A stretch of 64,000 nt of DNA from Heracleum sosnowskyi (GCA_030848705.1 CM061243.1:12115044-12179043); one strand, 5' to 3'. Counted from the stretch's first letter, positions 1-10,255 are shown. Notes: generated by a model from the letters alone, not told the origin. Translations and numbers: made by a program.

Positions 1-1862
1 TCAGCCAATGAAACTTGAATACTAGGGTGTGAATGAGAACCCTCAGCATCATTTCCAATTTCTTCATTATTGGCTGCTTCATTTGCATTAAGAATATTGT
101 CAGCAGTAAACTGTGCAGCTTCATCAATGTTCTCCTCTGCTACAGCTTCAGGAATATCAGAGGTGGCCTGAGCAAAAACCTCTGCTTCTCTTTGAACAAC
201 CTCAACAACAGATTGTTGCAAAACTTCAAGAATAATGTTCTCAGAGTTTAGCTCATCAGTAGCCTCGTGTTCCTTTTCCATCACAGCTTCATCAATTTTC
301 TCTGTGACTTTAATCAGCTGAGTAACCTCCTCACCTTTGTCAAGATTACAAGAAATAATTTCAGTGTGAGTGGCCAGAGATTCTTCTACCTGATCAGTGA
401 CTTGATCAGCTTCCACACCCTCTGTATAAAGATCAGAATAGATAGAGGTGTGTGCTTCAAGATCAAAAACTCTGCTATCAGAATGAGTAGCAGCTTCCTC
501 AACTACATCATTAGCCTTTGATGTAGGAGTTACCAAATCCAAATCCATCATAGTATCAGTATGGATCCTGTCTAGATTGACAGCTTCAGCATTTGCAGCA
601 TCCTCCTGAACAAACACTTCAGGAGCTTCAGTGTTTACAAACACTCTGTTCTCATCAGCATTTATAATATCCTCCTCAACAACAATTTCAGGAGTATCTT
701 GAGGAACAGCTTCATCCACAATCTCCTCATTCTCTGATGCAGGAGCTTAAGTGTCCTTAGAGACTCTGTCCATGGTTACATTTATAGCACCAAAAAGATG
801 TGCAGCCACTAGTCTTCTTTTTCTCTGATGAAGAGTTTCTTCATCAGTTTCAGTCTCTGAGGTTTCAACAACAGACTTTGCCCTATTGGCTCTTCTTTTC
901 TTTAGCCTTGTCTTCTAAGGTATTTCTTCAGGTCTTGATACCTCAGCTTCAGAAGATGGTTTCCTTGCAGGTTTAGTACCAATGTGCTTGGTCCTACCTC
1001 CCCTTGCAGGTTTAACAGAAGTTGATAGAGGTTCTGGTTGAGATTCATCTTGTGGTTGTGGATTGACTTGAGCATCCACAAACTGTTGCACAGAAGTAGG
1101 TAGCAAAAGATCTCCAACAATGCCTTTCTTAATGTCTTTATTTACTAGATCAGTAAATACTCTCTTATGTAATTTAAAACAAGAAACATCTGCTTCAAAT
1201 ACATTGTCTCCTTCAACACAATAAGAAACCAAAAGCTGACAGAATCGAGAAAAATAAACAACTCCTCTATTCTCGGTCATCTTCTCCCCTAAGTTAGTCA
1301 ACACAAGTCGTGCAAAATCAAAATGATTATTATATAATAAAGAATACCCGATTTGCAGATTGTCTGTGGGAATAGCATCCCAATTTGTGCATTTCTTGCC
1401 AAATGTCCTGGTGATGCAATCGAAGAAGAAACTCCATTCCTTGCGCAGAAACGGCCTTTTGAGTTGCCCAATCTTTGTCAGTGGCCCAGAATAGCCAATA
1501 TCTCGCATCATTCGGATTAAATCCTCATCACCCATTCCAATAGTGTAAGAAGAATACTCAGGAAACCCCATTGCAGCGCGAATAGTACCAGCAGTAATAA
1601 CATACTCTGTTTCGTCAAACTCAAAGATTATGGATGGGCTCCCAGTTTCACCACCATCATCATAAACCCATGTCTCCCAGAACGCCTTGATTTGTAAACC
1701 AGAAAGTGTGGCTGGTTCAACTAAAGCACGCCCAATCGCTGACTGAGCAAGAAACTTCTGAATCATATGAAATGCTTCTGGTGCGTTTGCAGTGTTTAGT
1801 GGTGCGGTATAGTTGTTTGGAACGAACTCTAATCCAGACGAAACGAAAGCTGTGGTTGCCAT
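1..1862 (-). pseudogene. Post-pol ORF of the copia element, two in-frame stops, runs off left edge
   Basis: The ATG is at 1862-1860 and 315 codons are open to a TAG at 917-915. The same frame then continues through a TAA at 749-747 to the left edge, about 620 codons in all. The first ~240 residues form a globular domain (motifs AFWETWVYDD, EFDETEYVITAGTIRAAMGF, RPFLRKEWSFFFDCI, YFSRFCQLLVSYC). I recognise this as the uncharacterised protein often found in plant copia elements and in unannotated asterid proteins. A basic linker follows (KTRLKKRRANRAK), then a long acidic tail rich in Glu, Asp, Ala and Val. No signal peptide or membrane segment is visible, so I see no support for an envelope role. 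It lies in the same orientation as gag-pol, in the place where Sireviruses carry extra ORFs. A TATA-like TTTTAAATAC sits ~120 bp upstream. If related copies lack the two stops, this one is decayed. Confidence 0.6.
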
Positions 1863-2396
1863 TAGAAGATTTTGAAGAAATAACAGAGTTTATGTGTAGA
1901 AAGGTGTTTGTGAATATGTGTGTGTGATAATAGATGTAAATGAGTAAGATGTGAAAAGTTTAACTGAAGATGTGTGTATTGTATTTAAAAGAAAATTAAA
2001 GATGAAAAACTGAAGAGTTTTTAATCATTAATACACAACTGTCTTACTCCTATAATCATGTGAGTGGGACACGTGGCAAACGGACAGACGCTGACAGCTG
2101 TAGTGAACAACTTCCAATACAGACGTGCAAACGAGAAGACACCTTGCATCACATATCCGCTTATTAAAAAAAATCAATAATAATAAAATTATCGATTTGA
2201 ATATCTCAGAAACATAATAATAAAGTACGAAAGAGCTCAACAGTCAGAAGAATAATGACTGTCTTGGAACTCCGCACTTTCATGTTCCCAAGCTTCGAAC
2301 CACGCAAAACCTTTCAGTTGCCCTGTTGGATGCTATAAAAGCTGGAGCATTGTAACAACAGGCAATACACATATCAAAAAAATTACCATACATCAA
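1863..2396. promoter_or_regulatory. Candidate bidirectional promoter inside the copia element
   Basis: These 534 bp separate two divergent start codons. Toward the plus strand there is a canonical TATAAAA at 2334-2340, 57 bp before the ATG at 2397. Toward the minus strand a TATA-like TTTTAAATAC lies at 1990-1981, ~120 bp before the ATG at 1862. A perfect G-box (CACGTG followed by GC, ABRE-like) is at 2070-2075. The spacing and composition fit a pol II promoter that is independent of the LTR. Activity is inferred. Confidence 0.5.
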
Positions 2397-2786
2397 ATGG
2401 CAGGAACCTTTGAATTCATGGATGTAGAATCATTCTTGGATTTGAACTGGCGTCAACAAGCAAACTATATCATTGATGAGTTTCTTGTGTTGTCATTTCT
2501 GAATGATGAAGGGCTCATCGCTGATGATGAAATAGCGGAAGGACCTATCTCCAACCCCTATGTGCACATCATCCGTCCTGGACCATATGATGTGCCCATC
2601 CTTGCAGATGATGAGGCTGTGGAGATCTGTATGATGCTCTTCTATCAGAGCTACTTGAAGGGTTCGAAAAAAAATGTCTTCTTGGAATCCTGCAAGCTGC
2701 AAACCAGAAAGAGAAGGCGAGATGATGATTCAACATCAGGAGGTTGTCAAGCCTTGGAAATCCCAGATGTTATAGTAGCCTGTTAA
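2397..2786 (+). CDS. Small acidic protein, antisense to the copia element, unknown function
   Basis: A 129-codon ATG frame that starts 57 bp after a TATA box. The product is acidic in its first 80 residues (clusters such as LIADDEIAEG and ILADDEAVEI) and ends in a basic patch KRRRDDD, a possible nuclear signal, then a hydrophobic C-terminus ending VIVAC. It is transcribed opposite to gag-pol and divergent from the post-pol ORF. I do not recognise a domain. Its start and end do not mirror a gene on the other strand, and the promoter spacing is good, so it is unlikely to be a shadow frame. It could be a regulator carried by the retrotransposon or a captured host fragment; neither is shown. Confidence 0.5.
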   Translation: MAGTFEFMDVESFLDLNWRQQANYIIDEFLVLSFLNDEGLIADDEIAEGPISNPYVHIIRPGPYDVPILADDEAVEICMMLFYQSYLKGSKKNVFLESCKLQTRKRRRDDDSTSGGCQALEIPDVIVAC

Positions 2787-3995
2787 TCGAATAGTAGCTA
2801 GACAAGAGTATAAAGTTGTCTAAATGTAAACAAAGTTTGAATCATTTAATGAGAAAAATCCATTGTTTTGTTTTACATACTCATCAGCGCTACTAATTAC
2901 CATCAGAACTTATCAAACACACTCTTTCTGTTCTCTGTTGAATGTAAAATATATTCGTTACCAATCATACTGTTTCGAAAAACAAATGTCTAATCTCAAA
3001 ATTATAGAATGTCTGAAATAAAGAAATTATTTTAACCATTAGAGATTAAAACAAAGGTACCTCGGCATATGTCACACAATACATCAGTGTTTACCATTTG
3101 TCCTTCTTTGTCAATAAACTCTTTTCTCAAACTGTACAGGTGTGAAAATATGTGTGTGCAATAGCAGAGTTTACCGTAATCAATATTTAGATCATCTCAA
3201 AGTGCATAAAATCCACAAACTAAAGTAGTAAAAACTGGTTGCCTAAACTCTCATGTATAACATAAAATCTGATTTTATATCTAAACTCTGTATACTAATA
3301 TCCTTTCATTTGGATATGTCTTTTATTTTTCACCCCCTTTATATATTTATATATATATATATATATATATATTTTATTTTTATTTTTTTTATTTTTCCAG
3401 TAATCAGTGGTTGGCACTAGTCACCAAAAATCAAAGATTTTAGCCCTTATTTCATACAATAAGTTCCTGGTTCTTCCTAGGCACAACATGATCTCAAAGG
3501 AATTTGTGCTCTGTTTGGCATCTTTTGATTTGAGGGTGAATTATTTTCAATTAAGAATCAGAGTTTAGACTTTTCATCAGTAGATATAATTAACTTATGA
3601 GAGAAAATGCAAACAGCTAATACAGACTCAGTGTATAGGATCAATAAACTAAGAGATGGTATAAATACAGAGACAGTATCATGCTGTGTTAACTTACTGC
3701 ACCTGTTTGAGATCAGAATCTATACAACTCTTAAGGATTCATAATTACTTACTGAGAATTATGCTTCATACAAATTTCTTCATTGGCCCATATGTTTCAG
3801 ACAAAATTACAATTAGAGAATAACATTAAACTGTAACTACCAGAGTATGACCAACAGAGTTTAACACCAAAGTTTACTTTCAGAGTATGACTGACACTTC
3901 ACAGAGTTTATTATCAGAGTTTATCATGCTGGTTCACATAACAGTTAACACATGTAAGAGATCATGAACATAAAAAGTGAGTCTAACCCGTATCT
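2787..3995. other. Non-coding 3' region of the copia element with repeated CAGAGTTT
   Basis: No credible gene. The stretch holds an AT microsatellite near 3340-3372, several AATAAA-type signals that could end the plus-strand transcript (for example near 3113), and a cluster of CAGAGTTT or CAGAGTAT words between about 3160 and 3920. The same word recurs through gag, pol and near the LTR. Confidence 0.5.
3340..3372. repeat. AT microsatellite
   Basis: An alternating TA run of about 30 bp, followed by a T-rich tract to about 3400. It lies inside the non-coding 3' region of the copia element. Confidence 0.85.
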
Positions 3996-6900
3996 CTAGT
4001 CAGAACCAGAGATCATTCCAAGTTCATTTACCAATCTTGTAAAAGTAGCTTCACTCAAAGGTTTGGTGAAGATATCTGCAAGTTGTTGGTCTGTAGACAC
4101 AAAATGAAGCTCAATGTTTCCTTCTTCCACATGTTCTCTGATAAAATGATACCTTATGCTGATGTGCTTGGTCATGGAATGCTGTACTGGATTACCTGTC
4201 ATAGCAATAGCACTTTGGTTATCACAGAAAATAGGTATTCTAGAGTACCTTAACCCATAATCCAGCAATTGATTCTTCATCCATAAAATCTGTGCACAAC
4301 AGCTACCAGCTGCTATATACTCTGCTTCTGCAGTGGATGTAGAAATTGATTTCTGTTTCTTACTGTACCAAGAAACCAATCTGTCACCTAAAAATTGACA
4401 GCTTCCACTTGTACTTTTTCTGTCTATCTTACAGCCTGCAAAATCTGCATCAGAGTAACCAATTAACTTAAACTCTGATTCCCTAGGATACCACAAACCC
4501 AAGGTTATGGTTCCTTTAAGATATTTGAAGATCCTTTTTACAGCTGTTAGATGAGGCTCTCTGGGATCTGCTTGAAATCTTGCACAAAGACATGTTGCAT
4601 ACATGATATCAGGTCTACTTGCAGTAAGATACAGTAGAGACCCTATCATTCCTCTGTAGTTAGTCATATCTACTAAGGCTCCTGTGTCTTTGTCAAGCTT
4701 CGTTGCTGTAGCCATGGGAGTTGTAGCAGATGAACTATCAAGCATACCAAATTTCTTGAGAAGATTTCTGGTATATTTTGCTTGATTGATAAAAATCCCA
4801 TCATCTGTTTGCTTGACCTGTAAGCCTAGAAAATAACTAAGCTCTCCCATCATGCTCATTTGGTACCTGGATTGCATAAGCTTTGCAAACTTCTTACAGA
4901 GTTTGTCATTAGTAGATCCAAAAATAATATCATCTACATAAATTTGAACTAAAAGCAAATCATCACCAGAATTGAAATAAAACAAGGTTTTATCAATTGT
5001 ACCTCTTGTGAACCCACTTTCTAAAAGAAATTGAGCAAGAGTTTCATACCATGCTCTTGGTGCTTGCTTTAGTCCATATAATGCCTTGTCAAGCCTGTAG
5101 ACATAATCTGGATGCTTGGAATCTACAAATCCTGGTGGTTGTTCAACAAACACTTCTTCTTCAAGCTTCCCATTGAGAAAAGCACTCTTTACATCCATCT
5201 GAAAGACTTTAAACTTCTTGTGTGCAGCATAGGCCATAAAAATTCTTATGGCCTCCAATCTTGCAACTGGAGCAAAGGTTTCATCATAGTCAATTCCTTC
5301 CTGTTGTGAATAACCTTTTGCCACAAGTCTAGCCTTGTTTCTTGTAATCACACCTTCACTGTCAGTCTTGTTTCTGAAAACCCACTTTGTACCTACTATT
5401 GATCTATTCTTTGGTCTAGGTACAAGTGTCCAGACTTCATTTCTTTCAAACTCATTTAACTCTTCTTGCATTGCTGTAATCCAATTTGCATCTTGAAGAG
5501 CTTCTTCCACTTTCTTTGGTTCTGTTTGAGACAAGAAAGCATGATACAGACACTCATTATTCGTTGCACTTCTAGTTCTCACACTAGCATCAGGATCTCC
5601 AATTATGAGATCAGGTGTGTGTGCCTGTGTCCACTTTCTTGCTGTTGGTAAGTGGTTTCTTGCATCATTATTTGATCCTCCCCCTTGATCCATGCTCTCC
5701 TGATTCATATGTTGACTTTCTGTAGCATCTGAGGCTCCCCCTGAATTGGATGGCTCAGAGTTTGAACTGTCAGAGTTTGAATCAGTTTCCTCAACTGACT
5801 CATTTGCTGTGTCTTGTTGAGCTTCTTCACGCTCCCCCTCAACTGGTTCTCTATTTTGTTCAATTTGAGAATTTCCAGTTTCTCCAGTATTTACCAGTAG
5901 AGGTTCAGAGTATGCTTCGTCAGAGTTTGTCAACCCTGCTTCATCAGAGTTTATATCATCAGAGAATAGATCTTCATTTTCAAAACGTAGTTGATCATAT
6001 CCATCCTTGTCTTCAAGTCCAATTATTTTCTTGTCATCAAATGACACATGTATAGATTCCATGATCACCTTAGTTCTTAGATTATAAACTCTGAATGCTT
6101 TTGTTGACAATGGATAGCCAACAAAGATTCCTTCATCAGCTTTTAACTCAAACTTTGTCAACTGTTCAGGATGAGTCTTCAACACAAAGCATTTGCATCC
6201 AAATATATGAAAATATTTCAAATTTGGCTTCTTATTTTTCACCATCTCATATGGTGTTTTCCCATGCTTGTTGATCAATGTTGCATTTTGAGTAAAACAA
6301 GCAGTTTGAACCGCTTCTGCCCAGAAGTATGTTGGTAATTTTGCTTCATCAAGCATAGTTCTGGCTGCTTCAATTAAAGTCCTGTTCTTCCTTTCAACTA
6401 CACCATTTTGCTGTGGAGTTCCAGGTGCAGAAAATTCTTGTTTCACTCCTCTTTCCTTGCAGAAAGCTTCCATAATTGAGTTTCTGAATTCAGTTCCATT
6501 ATCACTCCTTATAATTTTGACTTTGTGCTGTGATCCTTTGTCCAGTAGATTTACATGATCCATCAGAGTTTGAGCAGTTTCATCCTTCTTTGATAAGAAA
6601 TACACCCATGTATATCTAGTATATTCATCAACAATTACTAGAGCATATTTCTTTCTGCTCATGGACATTACATTCACTGGTCCAAAGAGATCAACATGAA
6701 GAAGATGATAAGGTTCCACTACTGAAGATTCAGATTTGCTCTTGAAAGATGACTTCCTTTGCTTGGCTTTTTGACAAGAATCACATAGGCCATTTAAGCT
6801 AAGTATTGACTTGGGAAGTCCCCTTACAAGATCCTTTCTTATTAGCTCATTAATGTTGTTCAAATTGAGATGAGAGAGCTTCTTATGCCAGTTCCAACTC

Positions 6901-7280
6901 TCTTCATTTGACATTCTTGCAGTTAGACACACTGTTTTTCCATCAGAGTTTGTTACCAAACTTGCTTCATAAATGTTGTTGCGCCTGTGTCCAACTAGAA
7001 CAACTTTTCCAGTAGATTTACTGATAACTTCACAGTATTCAGTATGAAAATCTACATGGTTTCCTCTATCACAGATTTGACTCACAGATAGCAGATTATG
7101 CTTGAGTCCTGAGACTAGAGCTACATTTGTAATGATGACACTTCCAAGATTGATATTGCCATATCCCAGAGTGTGTCCTATGTTACCATCTCCATAGGAA
7201 ACCTTTGGGCCAGCCTTCTCCTTAAAGTCTGATAGCAGGGCTTTATTTCCAGTCATATGTCCTGAGCATCCACTGTCCAA
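3996..7280 (-). CDS. pol: Copia pol polyprotein: protease end, integrase, reverse transcriptase, RNase H
   Basis: The frame is open for 1094 codons from a TTG-initiated edge; no ATG marks its start, and it extends a few codons upstream with no obvious initiator. Order: aspartic-protease signature DSGCSGHMTG at the N-terminus; GAG-pre-integrase zinc region (HKKLSHLN ... CDSCQKAKQ) at ~130-170; integrase core with HVDLFGP, RSDNGTEF and the Glu of NGVVERKNRTL; an acidic spacer at ~440-550; reverse transcriptase with KARLVAKGY, FQMDVKSAFLNG and catalytic YVDD; and RNase H with DRKSTSGSC and STAEAEYIA, ending ADIFTKPL. This is the copia order, integrase before RT. Catalytic residues are present and no stop interrupts the frame. 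Because the frame differs from gag, expression needs a frameshift, re-initiation or splicing. An AG that resembles a splice acceptor (TGACTGCAG) lies just upstream. Confidence 0.93.
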   Translation of the reverse strand: MDSGCSGHMTGNKALLSDFKEKAGPKVSYGDGNIGHTLGYGNINLGSVIITNVALVSGLKHNLLSVSQICDRGNHVDFHTEYCEVISKSTGKVVLVGHRRNNIYEASLVTNSDGKTVCLTARMSNEESWNWHKKLSHLNLNNINELIRKDLVRGLPKSILSLNGLCDSCQKAKQRKSSFKSKSESSVVEPYHLLHVDLFGPVNVMSMSRKKYALVIVDEYTRYTWVYFLSKKDETAQTLMDHVNLLDKGSQHKVKIIRSDNGTEFRNSIMEAFCKERGVKQEFSAPGTPQQNGVVERKNRTLIEAARTMLDEAKLPTYFWAEAVQTACFTQNATLINKHGKTPYEMVKNKKPNLKYFHIFGCKCFVLKTHPEQLTKFELKADEGIFVGYPLSTKAFRVYNLRTKVIMESIHVSFDDKKIIGLEDKDGYDQLRFENEDLFSDDINSDEAGLTNSDEAYSEPLLVNTGETGNSQIEQNREPVEGEREEAQQDTANESVEETDSNSDSSNSEPSNSGGASDATESQHMNQESMDQGGGSNNDARNHLPTARKWTQAHTPDLIIGDPDASVRTRSATNNECLYHAFLSQTEPKKVEEALQDANWITAMQEELNEFERNEVWTLVPRPKNRSIVGTKWVFRNKTDSEGVITRNKARLVAKGYSQQEGIDYDETFAPVARLEAIRIFMAYAAHKKFKVFQMDVKSAFLNGKLEEEVFVEQPPGFVDSKHPDYVYRLDKALYGLKQAPRAWYETLAQFLLESGFTRGTIDKTLFYFNSGDDLLLVQIYVDDIIFGSTNDKLCKKFAKLMQSRYQMSMMGELSYFLGLQVKQTDDGIFINQAKYTRNLLKKFGMLDSSSATTPMATATKLDKDTGALVDMTNYRGMIGSLLYLTASRPDIMYATCLCARFQADPREPHLTAVKRIFKYLKGTITLGLWYPRESEFKLIGYSDADFAGCKIDRKSTSGSCQFLGDRLVSWYSKKQKSISTSTAEAEYIAAGSCCAQILWMKNQLLDYGLRYSRIPIFCDNQSAIAMTGNPVQHSMTKHISIRYHFIREHVEEGNIELHFVSTDQQLADIFTKPLSEATFTRLVNELGMISGSD

Positions 7281-7323
7281 GATAAGTGTGCTCTCTATTA
7301 TACCCTGCAGTCACAAACAAATA

Positions 7324-9648
7324 CTAAGTATTAGTTTTAAGGACCCAGACTTGCTTGGATCCTTTGTCTTTCTTAACAGTGTTAGCTTTTGCAGCGGAAT
7401 TACTATCAACAGAGTTTAAGCTCACATTGTCAGACTTTACACTTGCAGAGTTTGCTTTAACCCACTTCAGATTGGGTTTTAGCTCATAATAGTTATGATA
7501 AATAGCATGATAACTCTTGCAAGTATAAATGGAATGCCAAGTGCTCCCACAGTGTGTGCATAAAGTTTGTGGTTTAACCCTTACATAATCATTCTTTACT
7601 TCTGATGTAGAAGATAAAGAATTAATATGTTTGTTCTTAGTGCAAAATCTAGCAAGATGATTAGAACTACCACAATTATAACATGTTTTCCTTGGAGCAG
7701 CACCAGTAGGCAAATGATTATTTCTATTATTTATGCCTATCTTTCCATTCCTATTCTTCTTGGACCCTTTTGGTTTCATGGCAGATTTTATCTCTTTCAG
7801 CTTATGATTAAACTGTTTCCCTGTCATCAAACCAACATTAACCTGTTTTTCACAAGTTTTTACTGGCTTTCTAACAGTTTCTCTTTCCTTAAGTTTTTCT
7901 GTTTTAATATTTTCCTGTCTTTCACAGGCTTCACCTGATTCCATATCAGCTTCTCTTATTACAACAGATTTTAACTTATTGGATTCTGGAACAAATTTCA
8001 CAGGTTTAAGTTGTGGTTTTACCTTAATCTTGTCTTTAAACCTGAGTTCATCATTTTCACAATAACCTAAACCTATAGAATCAGTCTGAAACACTTGATG
8101 AGTGTCTCTTCCAGAATCTATCCAAGTCTTGATTATTTTTCTTTCTTTTTCTAAATCAGATTCTAGTTGCCTATACCTTTTAAGCAACTCCTGTTCAACA
8201 TAAACAGCATCATCTCTTTCTTTTTGAATCTGCTTCATTCTTTCAAGTTCTCCTTCAAGAAACTTGTTTCTATCTTTAAGACTAAGATTCTCAGCTTTAA
8301 TTCTCTCATTCTCTAAGGTCTGATCCCTATAACTAACATGAACACTTTTCAGATATACTCTTAACTCAGATATATTATCAGTATCATAAGCATAAGTAGT
8401 TAGGGGTACCTTATTTTCAGATGATTCAGTCTCATCTCTGACAGTTGCCATAAGAGCATAATTTTCTCCATCATCAGAGTCTGAAGTATCTGCCCAGTCT
8501 CTGCCTTTAGAGATGAGTGCTTTCTCAGATTTGCCTTTCTTGCACTCTGGGGCATAATGACCCATCTCTTTGCACTTGTAGCACTGGATCTCAGATTTGT
8601 CCTTCTTTCCAGACTTGGTATCCCTTCCATCAGACTTTCTGAAATTCTTCTTCTCAGAATTTGAATCTCTCCTTGAGAATCTCTTTCCCTTCTTGAAGTT
8701 CTTGAACCCCATCTTCTTGAAGGTCTTCACCATCAATGCAGCCATTTGCATCATCTGTTCTTCATCATCATCAGAGTCAGAAGCTTCACCAGAGTTTGAA
8801 TCATCATCAGAGTTTGATGACTCACTCTCAGATTTAATGACTAAAGCCTTTCCCTTGGCTTTCTTCCTTGATGATTCCTTCTTAATGGGCTTCTCCTCGA
8901 CTTTGAGAGCAACAGATTTTGTCTTCTTGCTGGATCTCCTGTTTCTTTGTTCTATCTCAAGTTCATGAGTTTTTAACAATCCATAGATCTCATCAAGATC
9001 TGTATCAGCAAGATCATAATTATCTCTGATTGTTGTTGCCTTTAAATCCCACTTTTCAGGTAGAGATAACAGAAACTTGAGATTAGACTCTTCAAGTTCA
9101 TATTCTTTATCAACCAGAGACAGATCGTTCAACAGTTTGCAAAATCTGTCATAAGTCTCAGTCAAGGTTTCATTAATTCTTGAATCAAAGTGCTCATACT
9201 CCTGTGTGAGTATTGTTTTTCTGTTCTTCTTAATAGCACCTGTTCCCTGGCATCTGACTTCTAAAGCATCCCATATCTCTTTGGCAGTTTTGCAGCCAAT
9301 TACTCTGTTAGACATAACATTATCTAAAGCACTGTGGAGAAGATGTCTAACCTTTGCATCCTTTGCAATTGATGAGATGTCCTCAGGAGTCATATCTTTC
9401 TTTTCCTTTGGAACAGTCTTTTGTTCTTGACCATCAACAACAGGGGACAATTTAGTTGGCATATGAGGACCATCATAGATTCTGTCAAGGTATTCTGGAT
9501 CTGTAGCCTCCAGAAACATGGTCATCTTAACCTTCCAAATCGGATACTCTACTGGCCTGAGAATTGGAACCCTGATTGTTTCATATCGACTCACAGAATT
9601 GGGCTTAACCTGTTCAGCCTTAGGAGCAGTTTGATTTTCTTCAGACAT
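7324..9648 (-). CDS. gag: Copia gag, Sirevirus-type long form
   Basis: ATG at 9648-9646, 774 codons, uninterrupted. The first ~230 residues form the retrotransposon capsid-like domain (EYPIWKVKMTMFLEA, KEIWDALEVRCQGT, LKFLLSLPEKWD). Next are a Lys-rich stretch, a Ser/Asp acidic stretch (~275-300), and a CCHC zinc knuckle CYKCKEMGHYAPEC at ~360-373. A coiled-coil-prone Glu/Lys segment (~440-520) precedes a second knuckle CYNCGSSNHLARFC and a third cysteine cluster (CTHCGSTWHSIYTC). Long gags with C-terminal extensions are usual in Sireviruses and unusual in other copia lineages. The start is fixed by the ATG ~50 bp inside the primer site. Pol follows in another frame after 43 bp. Confidence 0.93.
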   Translation of the reverse strand: MSEENQTAPKAEQVKPNSVSRYETIRVPILRPVEYPIWKVKMTMFLEATDPEYLDRIYDGPHMPTKLSPVVDGQEQKTVPKEKKDMTPEDISSIAKDAKVRHLLHSALDNVMSNRVIGCKTAKEIWDALEVRCQGTGAIKKNRKTILTQEYEHFDSRINETLTETYDRFCKLLNDLSLVDKEYELEESNLKFLLSLPEKWDLKATTIRDNYDLADTDLDEIYGLLKTHELEIEQRNRRSSKKTKSVALKVEEKPIKKESSRKKAKGKALVIKSESESSNSDDDSNSGEASDSDDDEEQMMQMAALMVKTFKKMGFKNFKKGKRFSRRDSNSEKKNFRKSDGRDTKSGKKDKSEIQCYKCKEMGHYAPECKKGKSEKALISKGRDWADTSDSDDGENYALMATVRDETESSENKVPLTTYAYDTDNISELRVYLKSVHVSYRDQTLENERIKAENLSLKDRNKFLEGELERMKQIQKERDDAVYVEQELLKRYRQLESDLEKERKIIKTWIDSGRDTHQVFQTDSIGLGYCENDELRFKDKIKVKPQLKPVKFVPESNKLKSVVIREADMESGEACERQENIKTEKLKERETVRKPVKTCEKQVNVGLMTGKQFNHKLKEIKSAMKPKGSKKNRNGKIGINNRNNHLPTGAAPRKTCYNCGSSNHLARFCTKNKHINSLSSTSEVKNDYVRVKPQTLCTHCGSTWHSIYTCKSYHAIYHNYYELKPNLKWVKANSASVKSDNVSLNSVDSNSAAKANTVKKDKGSKQVWVLKTNT

Positions 9649-9696
9649 GATTAATACTGTGTTTGAATCGTAAAACTGTATATATTAAACAGCCTT

Positions 9697-9709
9697 GGCT
9701 CTGATACCA
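9697..9709 (-). other. Primer-binding site, initiator tRNA-Met type
   Basis: The minus strand reads TGGTATCAGAGCC two bases inside the LTR end. This is the usual copia primer site, complementary to the 3' end of initiator methionine tRNA. It fixes the element's orientation and the internal LTR boundary. Confidence 0.95.
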
Positions 9710-9711
9710 AT

Positions 9712-10255
9712 TGTTAGGTCGAATACACAATATATAATCAAGTAGGTATGAGAATAACAATTAAGAACACAGGTTTGTAAATCAACAAACTGAATTATAT
9801 TAAATAATTCTCTCTTAGTGATGTTAATGAATCACAAAGAGCTTCTAGGTTACAAGAATAAAATATTCAATGATCGCATCCCTTCTAGGGATAACCTATC
9901 TGTGTTTATATAGTACACAGTTACACAATCCTTATCTAATTGATATTCCTACAAATTAGCTATACAATTGTTATCAATTAAGGATTGCTTCTTATCTTCT
10001 ATTCCGTTTCCTTAGCTGTATCAATATATTCTGCTTCTTTTCATCTTCAGAATATATTGCTTCTAGAATCTTCAATTCAGCACCGACATCTAATTCAACT
10101 ATCACCTTGTCAGACTTTAAATAAACTCTGACCGGCTTCCTTTAAACTCTTCACCCTGTCAGAGTTTAATTAAACTCTGACCGGCTTCTGATAAACTCTG
10201 GTCAGTACCTGTTGCTTAAACACTGATAAACAAACGTCAGCAATTATATCTAACA
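9712..10255 (-). repeat. 5' LTR of the copia element, 544 bp
   Basis: On the plus strand it starts TGTTAG and ends CTAACA, a perfect 6-bp inverted terminus. The inner end abuts the primer site, and the outer end abuts unrelated Helitron-derived sequence. CAGAGTTT and AAACTCTG words are clustered near 10100-10200. GTAAT at 10256-10260 is the candidate target duplication, but its partner is outside the window. Confidence 0.85.

Larger units (their letters stand above)
1..10255 (-). mobile_element. Ty1-copia LTR retrotransposon, Sirevirus-like, 3' part outside window
   Basis: Reading on the minus strand, the order is 5' LTR (9712-10255), initiator-Met primer site, gag, pol, then about 4 kb of extra sequence with two further genes. 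No second LTR copy appears in the first 4 kb, so the 3' LTR must lie beyond the left edge and the element exceeds 10.2 kb. The large gag, the pol frame that differs from the gag frame, and additional coding capacity downstream of pol are typical of the Sirevirus (Maximus/SIRE) lineage; the lineage call is from protein character, not a tree. Gag and pol are uninterrupted over 774 and 1094 codons, which suggests a fairly recent insertion. The base after the LTR (10256 on) matches Helitron-derived sequence, so the element probably landed inside a Helitron. Confidence 0.85.

Noticed and set aside
1..1862. Envelope-like gene
   Set aside because: The post-pol position suggests it, but there is no signal peptide, no membrane anchor and no fusion-type hydrophobic segment.
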